A stretch of 64,000 nt of DNA from Halanaerobiales bacterium (GCA_016278485.1 JADQBT010000007.1:49284-113283), one strand, 5' to 3'. Positions 28,812 through 36,340 are shown, counted from the stretch's first letter. Notes: generated from the letters alone by a model not told the origin. Made by a program: numbers and translations.

Positions 28812-29449
28812 TGATGAAAAAAACTAAAGTACTAATTGCTGATGATCATGATTTAGTAAGAGAGGGAATAACCAAATTATTAGAGTTTTATGATGATCTT
28901 GAGGTAGCAGGTGAAGCAGCAGATGGTTTAGAGACTGTAAAAAAAGTGAGGGATATTTTTCCAGATTTGATACTTCTAGATCTTAATATGCCAAGAATGA
29001 ATGGTATAGATGCTATCAAAAAAGTTAAGGAAATAAGTCCAGGTATTAAAATATTAATTTTAACTATTCATGATGAAGAAGAATATGTATATGAGGTTGC
29101 TAGAGCTGGTGCTGAGGGATATGTACAAAAAGATATTAAGCCCGATGCATTACACCGGGCTATCAATTCAGTTATGAAAGGGAATAAGGTCTTTCCTGAT
29201 GATTTAGTGAGCAGTCAAGAGACTGAACAAAACAAAGAATTTGATATTGAAGAATTAAGTGGTCGCGAATATGAAGTATTGCAGTTATTAGCTAGGGGTA
29301 TGAGTAACCGTCAGATTGCTGGAGAATTATTTATTAGTGAAAAGACTGTCAAAAACCATGTTAGTAGTGTTTTACGTAAACTATCTGTAAATGATCGTAC
29401 TCAAGCTGTCATTCTCGCTTTAAAGGCAGGTTTAGTTAGTCTTACCTAG
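28811..29449 (+). CDS. degU: Response regulator DegU (NarL/FixJ family)
   Basis: This 212-residue regulator has an N-terminal receiver domain (KVLIADDHDLVREGI, phosphoacceptor Asp57 in LILLDLNMP, Lys in YVQKDIKP). A LuxR-type HTH follows (SGREYEVLQLLARGMSNRQIAGELFISEKTVKNHVSSVLRKL). It overlaps the degS stop by one base. Its last 18 bases overlap the 3' end of the convergent GH18 gene. A full-length linker and both domains are present. Confidence 0.94.
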   Translation: MMKKTKVLIADDHDLVREGITKLLEFYDDLEVAGEAADGLETVKKVRDIFPDLILLDLNMPRMNGIDAIKKVKEISPGIKILILTIHDEEEYVYEVARAGAEGYVQKDIKPDALHRAINSVMKGNKVFPDDLVSSQETEQNKEFDIEELSGREYEVLQLLARGMSNRQIAGELFISEKTVKNHVSSVLRKLSVNDRTQAVILALKAGLVSLT

Positions 29450-30613
29450 TAATTTATTTATTATTTTCCAGAAATCTTTAGAACCATTTCCAAGTCTCCA
29501 AATTCCTATTCCTTTAAGGTTATATTTATTTACCAGTTCGAGCTTAAAACCTAGACTATAATTGTTTTCAAACCAGACTTGATGCTTATTTCCAATTTCA
29601 TCTTGGTAATTAAAATATGGTACCTGGTAAGTATTATGCCATTTTATTTCTGCGTTATACTTACTAGCAAGTTGAGTAGCTTCTTTTTCCGAAAGATCGC
29701 TACCTTCTCCACCAATTACCCAATCATAACCATAATTAGCAATTCCTAATAGTACTTTTTCAGGTGGTAGATATTCAAGTGCATAAATGATATTTTTCTC
29801 TACCCATTGCAAAGGCGCAACTGGGCCAGCAGGTCCAGTTGACCAGTGATTATCATAAGTCATAATAACTAGTCGATCAATATAAGGTGCTAAGGCGCCA
29901 TAGTCATAAGCTCCTTGTAGGCTGATAGGAACATCGATTTTTGGAAATACTGAAATTGTTAATTTTTTATTAATTTTATCAAATTCTGCTGAAAGTTCCT
30001 TAATAAAGTTAGTATATCCATCACGGGTCCATTCAGGCAGCATTTCAAAATCAATATTTACACCATCATATTGATAATCCTGAACTAATTTAACAATATT
30101 ATTAATAGACTTTTTCCTAATTGTAGGATCTACTAACATAAGGTTGTTTGCTTGACTATTATTAATAAGCGGTAAAATTTCAACTTGGCGATTTTGAGCT
30201 AGATTCATTGCTTCATATTGGTGTCCACCATAACGATTCTCTAACTCACCTTCTGGGGTCAACGTGTACCAAAAAGGAGCTATCATATCGATGGATTGCC
30301 AGTTTTCCTGTACAGTTTGATAGGAAGTTCCGCTTTCAGTCAACCAGTTTACATAAAAACCGAGTACTTCTTTTTCTGTTTCAATTTCTGGTTGGGGAAT
30401 CGGTGGTTTATCTGTATCGGTTTCTTTATTGAAAAAATTATTTAATAAAAAAGTCACTACTAACATTAAAATACCTTTTATCCAACTTGACTCGTCGGAA
30501 TTTTCTTCAGCAGCAAGCACTGGTAGAGAAACTGAAATCAGTAAGTATGGTATTAAAATAAGTAGCACGAGTAAATAGACAAGATAGGCTCGCTTACTGG
30601 ATAAGGGCGACAT
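29432..30613 (-). CDS. Membrane-anchored GH18-family glycoside hydrolase
   Basis: This 393-residue protein has a hydrophobic N-terminal segment (~10-35) and a second one (~46-60). A short proline-rich linker leads to a GH18 barrel from about residue 82. The catalytic motif reads YDGVNIDFE (Asp183, Asp188, Glu190), so the acid/base is intact. LVIMTYDNHWSTGPAGPVAPLQWV and LLGIANYGYDW are shared with spore-coat or cortex GH18 proteins such as YaaH and CotE-like enzymes. LysM repeats are absent. It probably acts on N-acetylglucosamine-containing wall or cortex polymers. A second GH18 gene lies at 54.5-55.4 kb. Confidence 0.88.
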   Translation of the reverse strand: MSPLSSKRAYLVYLLVLLILIPYLLISVSLPVLAAEENSDESSWIKGILMLVVTFLLNNFFNKETDTDKPPIPQPEIETEKEVLGFYVNWLTESGTSYQTVQENWQSIDMIAPFWYTLTPEGELENRYGGHQYEAMNLAQNRQVEILPLINNSQANNLMLVDPTIRKKSINNIVKLVQDYQYDGVNIDFEMLPEWTRDGYTNFIKELSAEFDKINKKLTISVFPKIDVPISLQGAYDYGALAPYIDRLVIMTYDNHWSTGPAGPVAPLQWVEKNIIYALEYLPPEKVLLGIANYGYDWVIGGEGSDLSEKEATQLASKYNAEIKWHNTYQVPYFNYQDEIGNKHQVWFENNYSLGFKLELVNKYNLKGIGIWRLGNGSKDFWKIINKLLGKTN

Positions 30614-30760
30614 TATTTACATCCTTTCTAAATTAAGTATGTTTTTGTTGCGTTTTAGGTATGTATTAATTATAATAGAGTTGTGAAGTAGTTTTCAATC
30701 CACTAATTATGGTAAAGATGGGTTAAAAAGGTAATTATACTTATTGAGGAGAGTGAAAAT

Positions 30761-31405
30761 ATGAAATTTTTTATTGATACGGCTAACTTGGAAGAAATTA
30801 GAAAAATTAATGAATGGGGTATACTTTCAGGGGTAACTACCAATCCTAGTCTCATAGCAAAAGAAGGTAACGTTAAATTTGAAGATGTTATTAAAGAAAT
30901 AACCGATTTAGTTCCTGGTCCAATTAGTGCTGAAGTTGTGGGATTAAAAACAGAAGAGATGGTTGAAGAAGCACGTGAATTAGCTGCAATAGCTGAGAAC
31001 GTTGTAGTGAAAATCCCAATGACACCAGCAGGATTAGCAGCGGTAAATATCTTATCAGCTGAAGGTATCAGAACAAATGTAACGCTTGTCTTTTCCACTA
31101 ATCAGGCTTTATTGGCTGCCAGGGCAGGTGCAACATTTGTTAGTCCATTTATTGGAAGATTGGATGATATTGGGCATGATGGTATGGAACTTGTAGCAGA
31201 TATTGCAGATATATTTGATATTTTTGGTATTGAAACTGAAATTATTGCAGCTAGTATTAGACATCCACATCACGTATTAACAGCTGCGAGAGCCGGCTCT
31301 GATATTGCTACGGTCCCTTATGGAGTATTTAAAAAAATGGTTAGTCATCCCAAGACAGATGAGGGTATTGAAAAGTTCTTGGCTGATTGGGAGAGTAGAG
31401 ATTAA
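30761..31405 (+). CDS. Transaldolase-like protein (fructose-6-phosphate aldolase / TalC type)
   Basis: This 214-residue short-form transaldolase begins [36 protein letters not shown], carries the Schiff-base Lys84 in VVVKIPMT, and ends AHPK-like ([16 protein letters not shown]). This size class includes microbial FSA aldolases and true short transaldolases (TalC/MipB); the motifs visible here do not separate them. TGAGGAGAG precedes the ATG. It is transcribed alone. Confidence 0.92.
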   Translation: MKFFIDTANLEEIRKINEWGILSGVTTNPSLIAKEGNVKFEDVIKEITDLVPGPISAEVVGLKTEEMVEEARELAAIAENVVVKIPMTPAGLAAVNILSAEGIRTNVTLVFSTNQALLAARAGATFVSPFIGRLDDIGHDGMELVADIADIFDIFGIETEIIAASIRHPHHVLTAARAGSDIATVPYGVFKKMVSHPKTDEGIEKFLADWESRD

Positions 31406-31505
31406 TTTTCGCTAACTGAACTAAAAAAATATAAACCTTCTGCATAATTGGTTTACTCTGTAACATATAATTAATTGAAAGAGTGACCAGAGCAGGAGGT
31501 TTTTT

Positions 31506-32312
31506 ATGTTTAATAATTGTTTTTCTATTGATGAGATGAAGATTGTATATCCTTTAGCAGGAAGAGGGAAAAAACCGCGTACAAATGGATTAACTATGGT
31601 AATTGATAAAGGTCTTGATGAAATATCTTTTCATAATTTATTAAAAAATAATCATAATTATATGGATTATCTTAAATTGGCCTTTGGTAGCATGTTACTT
31701 TATCCAAAAAAGTTATTGAAATATAAAATTAAAGTGGCAGACCGTTATGGCATAAAAATTTACGCGGGCGGTACTTTATTTGAGATTGCTCATGCTCAAG
31801 GAGTAAGCAAGGAGTATTTTCGTTTTTGTAAAAAAATTGGAATCTCTGTTGTGGAAATATCTAACGGTACTATTGATCTTCCAGTTGAGCAAAGAAGAAA
31901 ATCTATTAAGTTAGCAAAAGAATACGGGTTGGAAGTGCTGACAGAAGTAGGCAAGAAAAATCCTGAAGAGAGCTTATCACTAAACGAGATGATTGATTTG
32001 ATAATTTTTGATATTGAGAATGGAGCAGATAAAGTTATTATTGAGGCTAGAGAATCTGGTAAAAATATTAGCTTATTTGACCAGCAAGGTGAAGTTGAGG
32101 ATAAATCTTTTACAGAGATTGTTAACAAATTTAAAGATAAGCTTGATTTAATAATCTGGGAAGCTCCTTTAAAAAGACAACAGGTATATTTTATTAAACA
32201 TCTTGGTAACAACGTTAATCTTGGTAATATCAGACCAGATCATATTTATGCATTAGAATCGCTTAGATGTGGTTTGAGAGGTGATACTTTCAGAATATTC
32301 ATAAATAAATGA
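31506..32312 (+). CDS. Phosphosulfolactate synthase (ComA) family protein
   Basis: This 268-residue TIM-barrel protein matches the ComA/YitD family: RTNGLTMVIDKGL, DYLKLAFGSMLLYP, IYAGGTLFEIAHAQG, VEISNGTIDLP, LTEVGKKNPEE, VIIEARESG and the C-terminal LRCGLRGDTF. Archaeal ComA adds sulfite to phosphoenolpyruvate for coenzyme M. Bacillus homologues serve sulfolactate synthesis during sporulation, which would suit a spore former. No ComB or ComC gene is adjacent. AGGAGG precedes the ATG. Confidence 0.9.
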   Translation: MFNNCFSIDEMKIVYPLAGRGKKPRTNGLTMVIDKGLDEISFHNLLKNNHNYMDYLKLAFGSMLLYPKKLLKYKIKVADRYGIKIYAGGTLFEIAHAQGVSKEYFRFCKKIGISVVEISNGTIDLPVEQRRKSIKLAKEYGLEVLTEVGKKNPEESLSLNEMIDLIIFDIENGADKVIIEARESGKNISLFDQQGEVEDKSFTEIVNKFKDKLDLIIWEAPLKRQQVYFIKHLGNNVNLGNIRPDHIYALESLRCGLRGDTFRIFINK

Positions 32313-32328
32313 GGGGAGGCGGATTATT

Positions 32329-32793
32329 ATTAATGCAAAATTTGCCCTCCTGATTTTTATGATGTTCGCGGGTTTCTTGGCTCGATCAAGAGTAATAATA
32401 GTGGCTGTATTATTAATGCTTCTCCTTGCAGAACTCGGCTTAAACAATTATGAAAAATTTTTGATTAATCATGGTATTGAAGTTGGCTTAATATTTTTAA
32501 TGATGGCACTTTTTGCGATTTTATTGGAAAACCCACCCAATTTAAAAGAATTTCTTAATTTAATTTTAAGTGAAAAAGGAATGGTTGCATTTATGGCAGG
32601 TTTGCTAGCGACTAAATTTAATCAATTTGGTCTTGAATTACTAAAAGAATATCCAATCATAATAATTGCTATTATGATTGGATCTCTTTCAGGAATAATA
32701 TTTTTTGCCGGGATTCCTGTCGGCCCATTAATGGCAGGTGCTTTAGCGGCCATTTTTTTGGAGATTATTAATTTTATTAAAGAACTATTTTGA
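32329..32793 (+). CDS. DUF441 membrane protein, probable AUU start
   Basis: This small protein of four or five membrane helices fits DUF441 (YeaL/YtwI): LLENPPNLKEFLNLILSEKGMVAFMAGLLATKFNQFG and a C-terminal GTIIGSLSG-like glycine-rich helix pair. The first ATG (32359) would cut the first membrane helix in half. A strong GAGGGGAGGCGG at 32311-32322 is followed only by in-frame ATT codons at 32326 and 32329, and the frame from there gives a complete first helix (KFALLIFMMFAGFLA). An AUU start is therefore proposed. The stop overlaps the convergent MFS gene by 9 bases. Confidence 0.8.
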   Translation: MNAKFALLIFMMFAGFLARSRVIIVAVLLMLLLAELGLNNYEKFLINHGIEVGLIFLMMALFAILLENPPNLKEFLNLILSEKGMVAFMAGLLATKFNQFGLELLKEYPIIIIAIMIGSLSGIIFFAGIPVGPLMAGALAAIFLEIINFIKELF

Positions 32794-33984
32794 AGCAGGT
32801 TTAAGTCCTTCTTCTTTAATAAAAAATATACCAATTACAAAAACTAGTGTCGCTATACCTGCAATGACAAGATACATAACCTTTAAACTAATATTTTCTA
32901 GTAAAGAGAAGGTAGGAGGACCTAGGGCAACTCCTAAGAATCTTGAACTGCCGTAAATTGCTGTTACAATTCCCCGTTGTTTTTGGCTAGCTGCTCCAGT
33001 GACAAGTGTATTAACGGCCGGGAGAGTAAGTCCTGCGCCAATCCCAATAAAGGAAAATAATAATAGATAAAAAGCTAAATTTTTTGTAAAGCTAAGTAGA
33101 ACAAGTGATATTGGTAATAGGACAAGTCCTATGAGAATGACTAAACGATAATGTTTGTTTGATTTTTTTAGCATTCTTCCATTAAGAAAAGAAGTAATAG
33201 ACATAGCTAGGATGGGAATGGCTATGATAAGACCTTTTTTCAAACCATCAGTTTTAAAATTGTTTACTAGTAAATCAGAAAAATATGAGAGAAGACCAAA
33301 TAATGTAAAGAGGACAACCATACCTGCTAATATAACTGCTACTAATTTAACACCTTTTTCAGAAAAAACTTTGGCTAATTGTTTAAGATAATTTTTTTGG
33401 GGTTTAGGTTTTTCCTCAATGGTATGGGCAGTTATGTAAACTGCAATTGCTGCAGGAATAGTTAATATTCCATAAAAGAAAAAGAGGGCAGTCCAACTTA
33501 TCAGACCGATGGCTGAGCCTAAGATAGGACTAATTACTTTTCCTAAACCATTTGCAGACTCTATGATACCTAATACCTCACTACGTTCTTCAGATTGAAA
33601 GACATCACCTACAAATGCCATTGCGATAGGCGCTGTACCAGCAGCACCAAATCCCTGGATAACTCGTCCAGCTAAAATCCATTTAAAAGGGTCTTCAACT
33701 AAATATGCAATTACTCCAGAAAATATTCCGCCTGCACCATAAATTATAAGAGAGGGGACAATAATTTTGATTCTGCCCCAACGGTCAGAAAGATAACCCA
33801 AGAAAGGAATAGCTACAGCAGCGGTAGCAGAAAAAATAGTAATTAATAATCCAACCTGGAACTGACTAATTTCGAGAGCCTTTTTAATTGCTGGAAATTC
33901 TGGAATTAACATTGAGTTTCCTAATACCATAATTAGAGGTACACTACTTAATGCATAAACCATTATTTTTAGTTTTGGTTTCAT
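32785..33984 (-). CDS. MFS transporter, drug-efflux type
   Basis: This 399-residue protein has twelve hydrophobic segments. The N-terminal half has the MFS motif A (GYLSDRWGRIKIIV) and a motif C-like region (GLGKVISPILGSAIGLISW), which is typical of antiporters of the 12- or 14-TMS drug-H+ group. The ATG at 33984 is chosen because AAAGGAG lies just upstream; a TTG frame from 33999 includes that site. The substrate is unknown. It is transcribed alone. Confidence 0.9.
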   Translation of the reverse strand: MKPKLKIMVYALSSVPLIMVLGNSMLIPEFPAIKKALEISQFQVGLLITIFSATAAVAIPFLGYLSDRWGRIKIIVPSLIIYGAGGIFSGVIAYLVEDPFKWILAGRVIQGFGAAGTAPIAMAFVGDVFQSEERSEVLGIIESANGLGKVISPILGSAIGLISWTALFFFYGILTIPAAIAVYITAHTIEEKPKPQKNYLKQLAKVFSEKGVKLVAVILAGMVVLFTLFGLLSYFSDLLVNNFKTDGLKKGLIIAIPILAMSITSFLNGRMLKKSNKHYRLVILIGLVLLPISLVLLSFTKNLAFYLLLFSFIGIGAGLTLPAVNTLVTGAASQKQRGIVTAIYGSSRFLGVALGPPTFSLLENISLKVMYLVIAGIATLVFVIGIFFIKEEGLKPASK

Positions 33985-34043
33985 CTTAGCTCCTTTCAAG
34001 ATTTATTATATCCATAGAAACTAAGTTTATTGCAAAAAAAAAT

Positions 34044-34066
34044 AACAGAAGATAATCTCTTCTGTT
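34044..34066 (-). terminator. Intrinsic terminator of the Asn-rich protein gene
   Basis: A 9-bp perfect stem (34044-34052 with 34058-34066) is followed on the minus strand by a run of Ts. It lies just downstream of the Asn-rich gene. Confidence 0.8.
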
Positions 34067-34087
34067 AAATATTAATGTTACTCCAGT

Positions 34088-34546
34088 CTAGGCTTTTTTT
34101 TTAGCTGGCAATTCATTTTTAGAATCATTATCTTTATCATTATCATTAGAAGTATTTGTTTTTTGGTTTTGAGTTTTAGATTTATTTCCTTGAAGATTGC
34201 TGGCGATTTTATCCAGAGGTAGATTTTGAACTAAAGATAGTAGTTGGTCAGGATTTATATTATTATTATTTGAATCGCCATTATTTGTAAGTAAAGGTAA
34301 TAGACTCATTAGACTATCTGAGTTATTGCCTAATAAAGAAGTAAGTTGATTTAGCATATTTGGATTAATTCCATTATTATTATTTTCTGGTTTAATATTT
34401 GGTGTAATATTTTCTTCTTGAAAAGTATTGATGATTTGCATAAGGGCGATTATACTGACCATGCTGAAAAGTTCATTATTACTAAAGTTGTATTCATTTT
34501 CTTTGACCATAGAATTGATCATATTGACTAGATCATGTTTATCCAT
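34088..34546 (-). CDS. Asn-rich low-complexity protein
   Basis: This 152-residue protein starts at the ATG at 34546, with GGAGGA 7 bases upstream. A helical N-terminal part (DKHDLVNMINSMVKENEYNFSNNELFSMVSIIALMQIINTF) is followed by Asn runs (NNNNGINPN, NNGDSNNNNINPD) and a Lys/Asn/Asp tail. MLNQLTSLLGNNSDSLMSLLPLLTNN and PDQLLSLVQNLPLDKIASNLQ look like two related helical units. No family is recognised. Its neighbours are two small membrane proteins, and I suspect a spore-coat or sporulation role only from this style. Confidence 0.65.
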   Translation of the reverse strand: MDKHDLVNMINSMVKENEYNFSNNELFSMVSIIALMQIINTFQEENITPNIKPENNNNGINPNMLNQLTSLLGNNSDSLMSLLPLLTNNGDSNNNNINPDQLLSLVQNLPLDKIASNLQGNKSKTQNQKTNTSNDNDKDNDSKNELPAKKKA

Positions 34547-34559
34547 ACTAATCCTCCTA

Positions 34560-34709
34560 TTAATCTTTCTTTTTTTTATTATTGCCCATTGAAAAACTGC
34601 TAATAAGTATTTGCAATGCATTTTCAGAGAGTATTAGTAAGATTAAGATTAAAAATAGTTGATAAGGATTGTATTTTTCCTTGGTTTCTGAGTTTTTATT
34701 ATTATTCAC
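34560..34709 (-). CDS. Small single-pass membrane protein, 49 aa
   Basis: Reading the minus strand from a GTG at 34709 (GAGGTG 7 bases upstream) gives MNNNKNSETKEKYNPY, a hydrophobic helix QLFLILILLILSENALQILI, and a Lys-rich end. It lies just upstream of the Asn-rich gene, in the same direction with a 13-base gap. The helix resembles that of the divergent 84-residue protein (FILFLILILLIMSSGN). Small hydrophobic proteins of this style are frequent around spore-coat genes, but no function can be assigned. Confidence 0.65.
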   Translation of the reverse strand: MNNNKNSETKEKYNPYQLFLILILLILSENALQILISSFSMGNNKKKKD

Positions 34710-34842
34710 AATTACACCTCACTTTAAGTATTATTAATAATATATGAGTTTTAAATTAAACTGTTAATTATAAATCTTAGTAACATAAGTAGAGTGGTTA
34801 CGTAAAATATAATAAATATTAAAAAATGGAGGTGTATTTGGT

Positions 34843-35097
34843 TTGGAAGAAAAAGAAAATGACCAAGAAAGAATACTACCAACTGAACAGAGTGAAGATG
34901 TAAATGGAATGAGTTTTATTTTATTTTTAATCTTAATTCTTTTGATTATGAGTAGTGGTAATACTTTTTCTTCGTATTTTAATTTATTTGAAAATGAGGT
35001 TAATAGGGCAAGTAATATTTTTGAATCGCTTTCTTTGACAGCCAATAACTTACAAAGTGTATTTCAAACTTCAGCGGAACTACAAAATAAAAACTAG
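34843..35097 (+). CDS. Small single-pass membrane protein, 84 aa
   Basis: The TTG start at 34843 follows GGAGGTG by 8 bases. An acidic N-terminus (MEEKENDQERILPTEQSED) leads to one membrane helix, MSFILFLILILLIMSSGN, then an amphipathic helix FENEVNRASNIFESLSLTANNLQSVFQ. It is divergent from the 49-residue protein and shares its FLILILLI helix, which suggests a common origin. The terminator that ends this gene is the integration site of the mobile element. Confidence 0.65.
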   Translation: MEEKENDQERILPTEQSEDVNGMSFILFLILILLIMSSGNTFSSYFNLFENEVNRASNIFESLSLTANNLQSVFQTSAELQNKN

Positions 35098-35136
35098 AAT
35101 AAATTAGATGTTAATTATATTAAAATATATTATTAA

Positions 35137-35173
35137 TGGGGCAGGTATATGCTATCTGGCCCCTTTATTTTTG
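35137..35173 (+). terminator. Terminator at the left end of the element
   Basis: GGGGC-AG pairs with CT-GGCCCC (one bulged G), with an ATA/TAT extension, followed by TTTATTTTT. The stem needs the host GGGGC left of the repeat, so only the attL copy is a complete terminator; the attR copy lacks the left arm. Confidence 0.75.
35143..35173 (+). repeat. attL core, 31-bp direct repeat
   Basis: These 31 bases (beginning AGGTATATGCTATCTGG and ending TTTATTTTTG) recur exactly at 50633-50663. Flanking bases differ on both sides, so the identity is confined to the core. The core is the loop and right arm of a terminator, not a tRNA gene. Confidence 0.92.
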
Positions 35174-35188
35174 TATTTGTTAATTATT

Positions 35189-35203
35189 GTCATGACAGGG
35201 TTT
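35189..35203 (+). repeat. Inverted partner of a right-end sequence
   Basis: GTCATGACAGGGTTT is the reverse complement, at 12 or 13 of 15 positions, of AAACCCTGTTATGTC at 50573-50587. Both lie within 60 bases of the att cores, so in the circular form they flank the crossover site as an imperfect inverted pair. They may bind integrase or excisionase. Confidence 0.45.
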
Positions 35204-35233
35204 GTCCAACTTACTTAAAAAAATAAAATGCAT

Positions 35234-35255
35234 TTTACTGCTATTTTACTGCTAT
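35234..35255 (+). repeat. Left arm-type site: TTTACTGCTAT in tandem
   Basis: Two abutting copies of the 11-mer TTTACTGCTAT. The identical 22-bp array recurs at 50487-50508 in the same orientation. Arrays of this kind inside both ends of an element are typical binding sites for the N-terminal arm-binding domain of tyrosine integrases. Confidence 0.75.
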
Positions 35256-35284
35256 TGAACAAAAGGAAACAAAAAATGAGTTAT

Positions 35285-35329
35285 TAAGATTTATTAATAT
35301 TAAGCAAAAAACTTAATAAGATTTATTAA
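35285..35329 (+). repeat. Two 13-bp direct repeats TAAGATTTATTAA
   Basis: Copies at 35285-35297 and 35317-35329. The second lies inside a palindrome CTTAATAA-ga-TTATTAAG-like. They lie between the left arm-type sites and the first element gene and may be accessory protein sites or part of the end of the minus-strand transcript. Confidence 0.5.
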
Positions 35330-35368
35330 GCCCCTGAAGTTTGATCCCCAAAGGCTTAATATGATATA

Positions 35369-35653
35369 CTATTTTTCTACACGAGTCAGCTGTTTTTCTA
35401 GCAGCTGGCTTTTTTCTTTTTCTGGCGTTAATTCTAAAACAAATCTTATGGCATCTTCGAATCCTTCTTTATAACCATATTCAAGAGTGCGATTTCCAAA
35501 GTCCCAAACGTCGCCCTCGTCATCGACTTGAACTAACAATTTATTTTCTAGCTTTTTAATTTTTTCATCTTTATAGTATTTTTCGCACAGCACCGTGTAA
35601 AACTCATCAGCCCTTAAAAGTATTTCAATAATATTATCATGCACATTTAACAC
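35369..35653 (-). CDS. Element protein of unknown function, 94 aa
   Basis: The frame starts at a GTG at 35653, with GGAAAGG just upstream and 8 bases after the stop of the RHH gene. The protein (NVHDNIIEILLRADEFYTVLCEKYYKDEKIKKLENKLL...EYGYKEGFEDAIRFVLELTPEKEKSQLLEKQL) is mostly helical and acidic, with a central VDDEGDVWDFGNRTLEYGY segment. No family is recognised. It is probably co-transcribed with the RHH gene, away from the rest of the element. Confidence 0.6.
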   Translation of the reverse strand: MLNVHDNIIEILLRADEFYTVLCEKYYKDEKIKKLENKLLVQVDDEGDVWDFGNRTLEYGYKEGFEDAIRFVLELTPEKEKSQLLEKQLTRVEK

Positions 35654-35661
35654 CCTTTCCT

Positions 35662-35814
35662 TTATTCGAATATTTCTATACGTTCTTCTCTTTTAATTTT
35701 TTCCTGTATTGCTTCGCGAATAAACTCACTCCTGGAAGTGTTTAACCCAGTAACAACCCAATCCAGCCAATCTTTAAAATCCTGCCGAACACTAAAACTT
35801 ATCATCTTACTCAT
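35662..35814 (-). CDS. Ribbon-helix-helix (CopG-like) small protein, 50 aa
   Basis: A short minus-strand frame starts at the ATG at 35814, with GGAGGAATG upstream. The sequence MSKMISFSVRQDFKDWLDWVV then TGLNTSRSEFIREAIQEKIK shows the strand-helix-helix order of RHH DNA-binding proteins, with the typical SRSEFIREAI second helix. It could regulate its own leftward operon or the element's replication genes. Confidence 0.75.
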   Translation of the reverse strand: MSKMISFSVRQDFKDWLDWVVTGLNTSRSEFIREAIQEKIKREERIEIFE

Positions 35815-35867
35815 TTTTTTACATTCCTCCTTTCGGTCCAGATATAAAGATGCGGAGCAAATTTGTT

Positions 35868-35894
35868 AACTACATCAATATTATTGACGTAGTT
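35868..35894. repeat. 12-bp inverted repeat upstream of the RHH gene
   Basis: AACTACATCAAT and ATTGACGTAGTT pair with one mismatch around a 3-base loop. It lies ~55 bases upstream of the RHH start and could be its operator or an attenuating hairpin. Confidence 0.5.
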
Positions 35895-35988
35895 CCTTTT
35901 TTGCTTCCTTAAACAAGCGCTCGCAGAGTTTGCATGAAATATTTCCTTGCTTTCCCGAGTTATAGATTAAATCTAGACCCTTTTTCAT
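35881..35988 (-). CDS. Possible 35-aa peptide with CxxC pair
   Basis: A minus-strand frame starting with ATG at 35988 encodes MKKGLDLIYNSGKQGNIS, then CKLCERLFKEAKKELRQ. The CxxC pair and basic helix resemble small metal-binding phage peptides. The ribosome-binding site is weak, and the stop lies inside a 12-bp inverted repeat (35868-35894). Codon content is reasonable but the gene is too short to be certain. Confidence 0.4.
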   Translation of the reverse strand: MKKGLDLIYNSGKQGNISCKLCERLFKEAKKELRQ

Positions 35989-36027
35989 TGTTACTCAATG
36001 TATATTCAATGTATTTAAAAATATTAC

Positions 36028-36056
36028 TTGCATATATTTAAAGTATGTTATATACT
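36028..36056 (+). promoter_or_regulatory. Sigma-A promoter of the first rightward element gene
   Basis: TTGCAT (36028-36033) and TATACT (36051-36056) are separated by exactly 17 bases. It drives the HTH gene at 36089. Two CAATGTAT repeats just upstream (near 35996 and 36008) may be regulator sites. Confidence 0.65.
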
Positions 36057-36088
36057 ATATTTAACGATAAAAATAAGGAGGGATCTGA

Positions 36089-36271
36089 TTGTCCGATAAG
36101 CTAGACGATGAAGTATTGACAACGAAAGAAGCGGCCGAATTTCTAAAAGTGAAAGATACCCGAACGATTTTAAAACTAATTGATGAAGGAAAGATAGATT
36201 CAAAGAAAATTGGTAGAGGTTATAAAATACTCAAAAGTGAATTAATCAGATATATGAAAGAAGATGATTAA
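36089..36271 (+). CDS. Excisionase-family (HTH_17) DNA-binding protein, 60 aa
   Basis: It starts at TTG 36089 with AAGGAGGG 7 bases upstream. The sequence DEVLTTKEAAEFLKVKDTRTILKLIDEGKIDSKKIGRGYKILKSELIRYM is a winged-HTH of the helix_turn_helix_17/excisionase type. Being the first rightward gene after the left arm sites, it is a good candidate for the excision factor, but two other proteins of this family (39.1 and 48.1 kb) are also possible. Confidence 0.82.
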   Translation: MSDKLDDEVLTTKEAAEFLKVKDTRTILKLIDEGKIDSKKIGRGYKILKSELIRYMKEDD

Positions 36272-36282
36272 ATAATCTACCA

Positions 36283-36340
36283 GGCTCAAACAAGGGTGGG
36301 TTACTATAAGTGAGGTACCTCACCCTCAGAGCCCATCTGA
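36283..36340 (+). repeat. GC-rich structured stretch with 14-bp palindrome
   Basis: GTGAGGTACCTCAC (36310-36323) is a perfect palindrome. GGCTC/GAGCC and AGGGTG/CACCCT around it can form an alternative outer stem. It lies in a 170-base gap between two small genes and is G+C-richer than its surroundings. It may be an operator, RNA switch or processing site. Confidence 0.5.

Noticed and set aside
30703..31098. 131-codon minus-strand frame
   Set aside because: It is antisense to the transaldolase-like gene, which is full length with its Schiff-base lysine.
31796..32212. 138-codon minus-strand frame
   Set aside because: It is antisense to the ComA-family gene and has no motif.
34130..34420. Repeats that might be a CRISPR or tandem array
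   Set aside because: The repetition is low-complexity Asn coding (AAT/ATT runs) with no regular repeat-spacer spacing.
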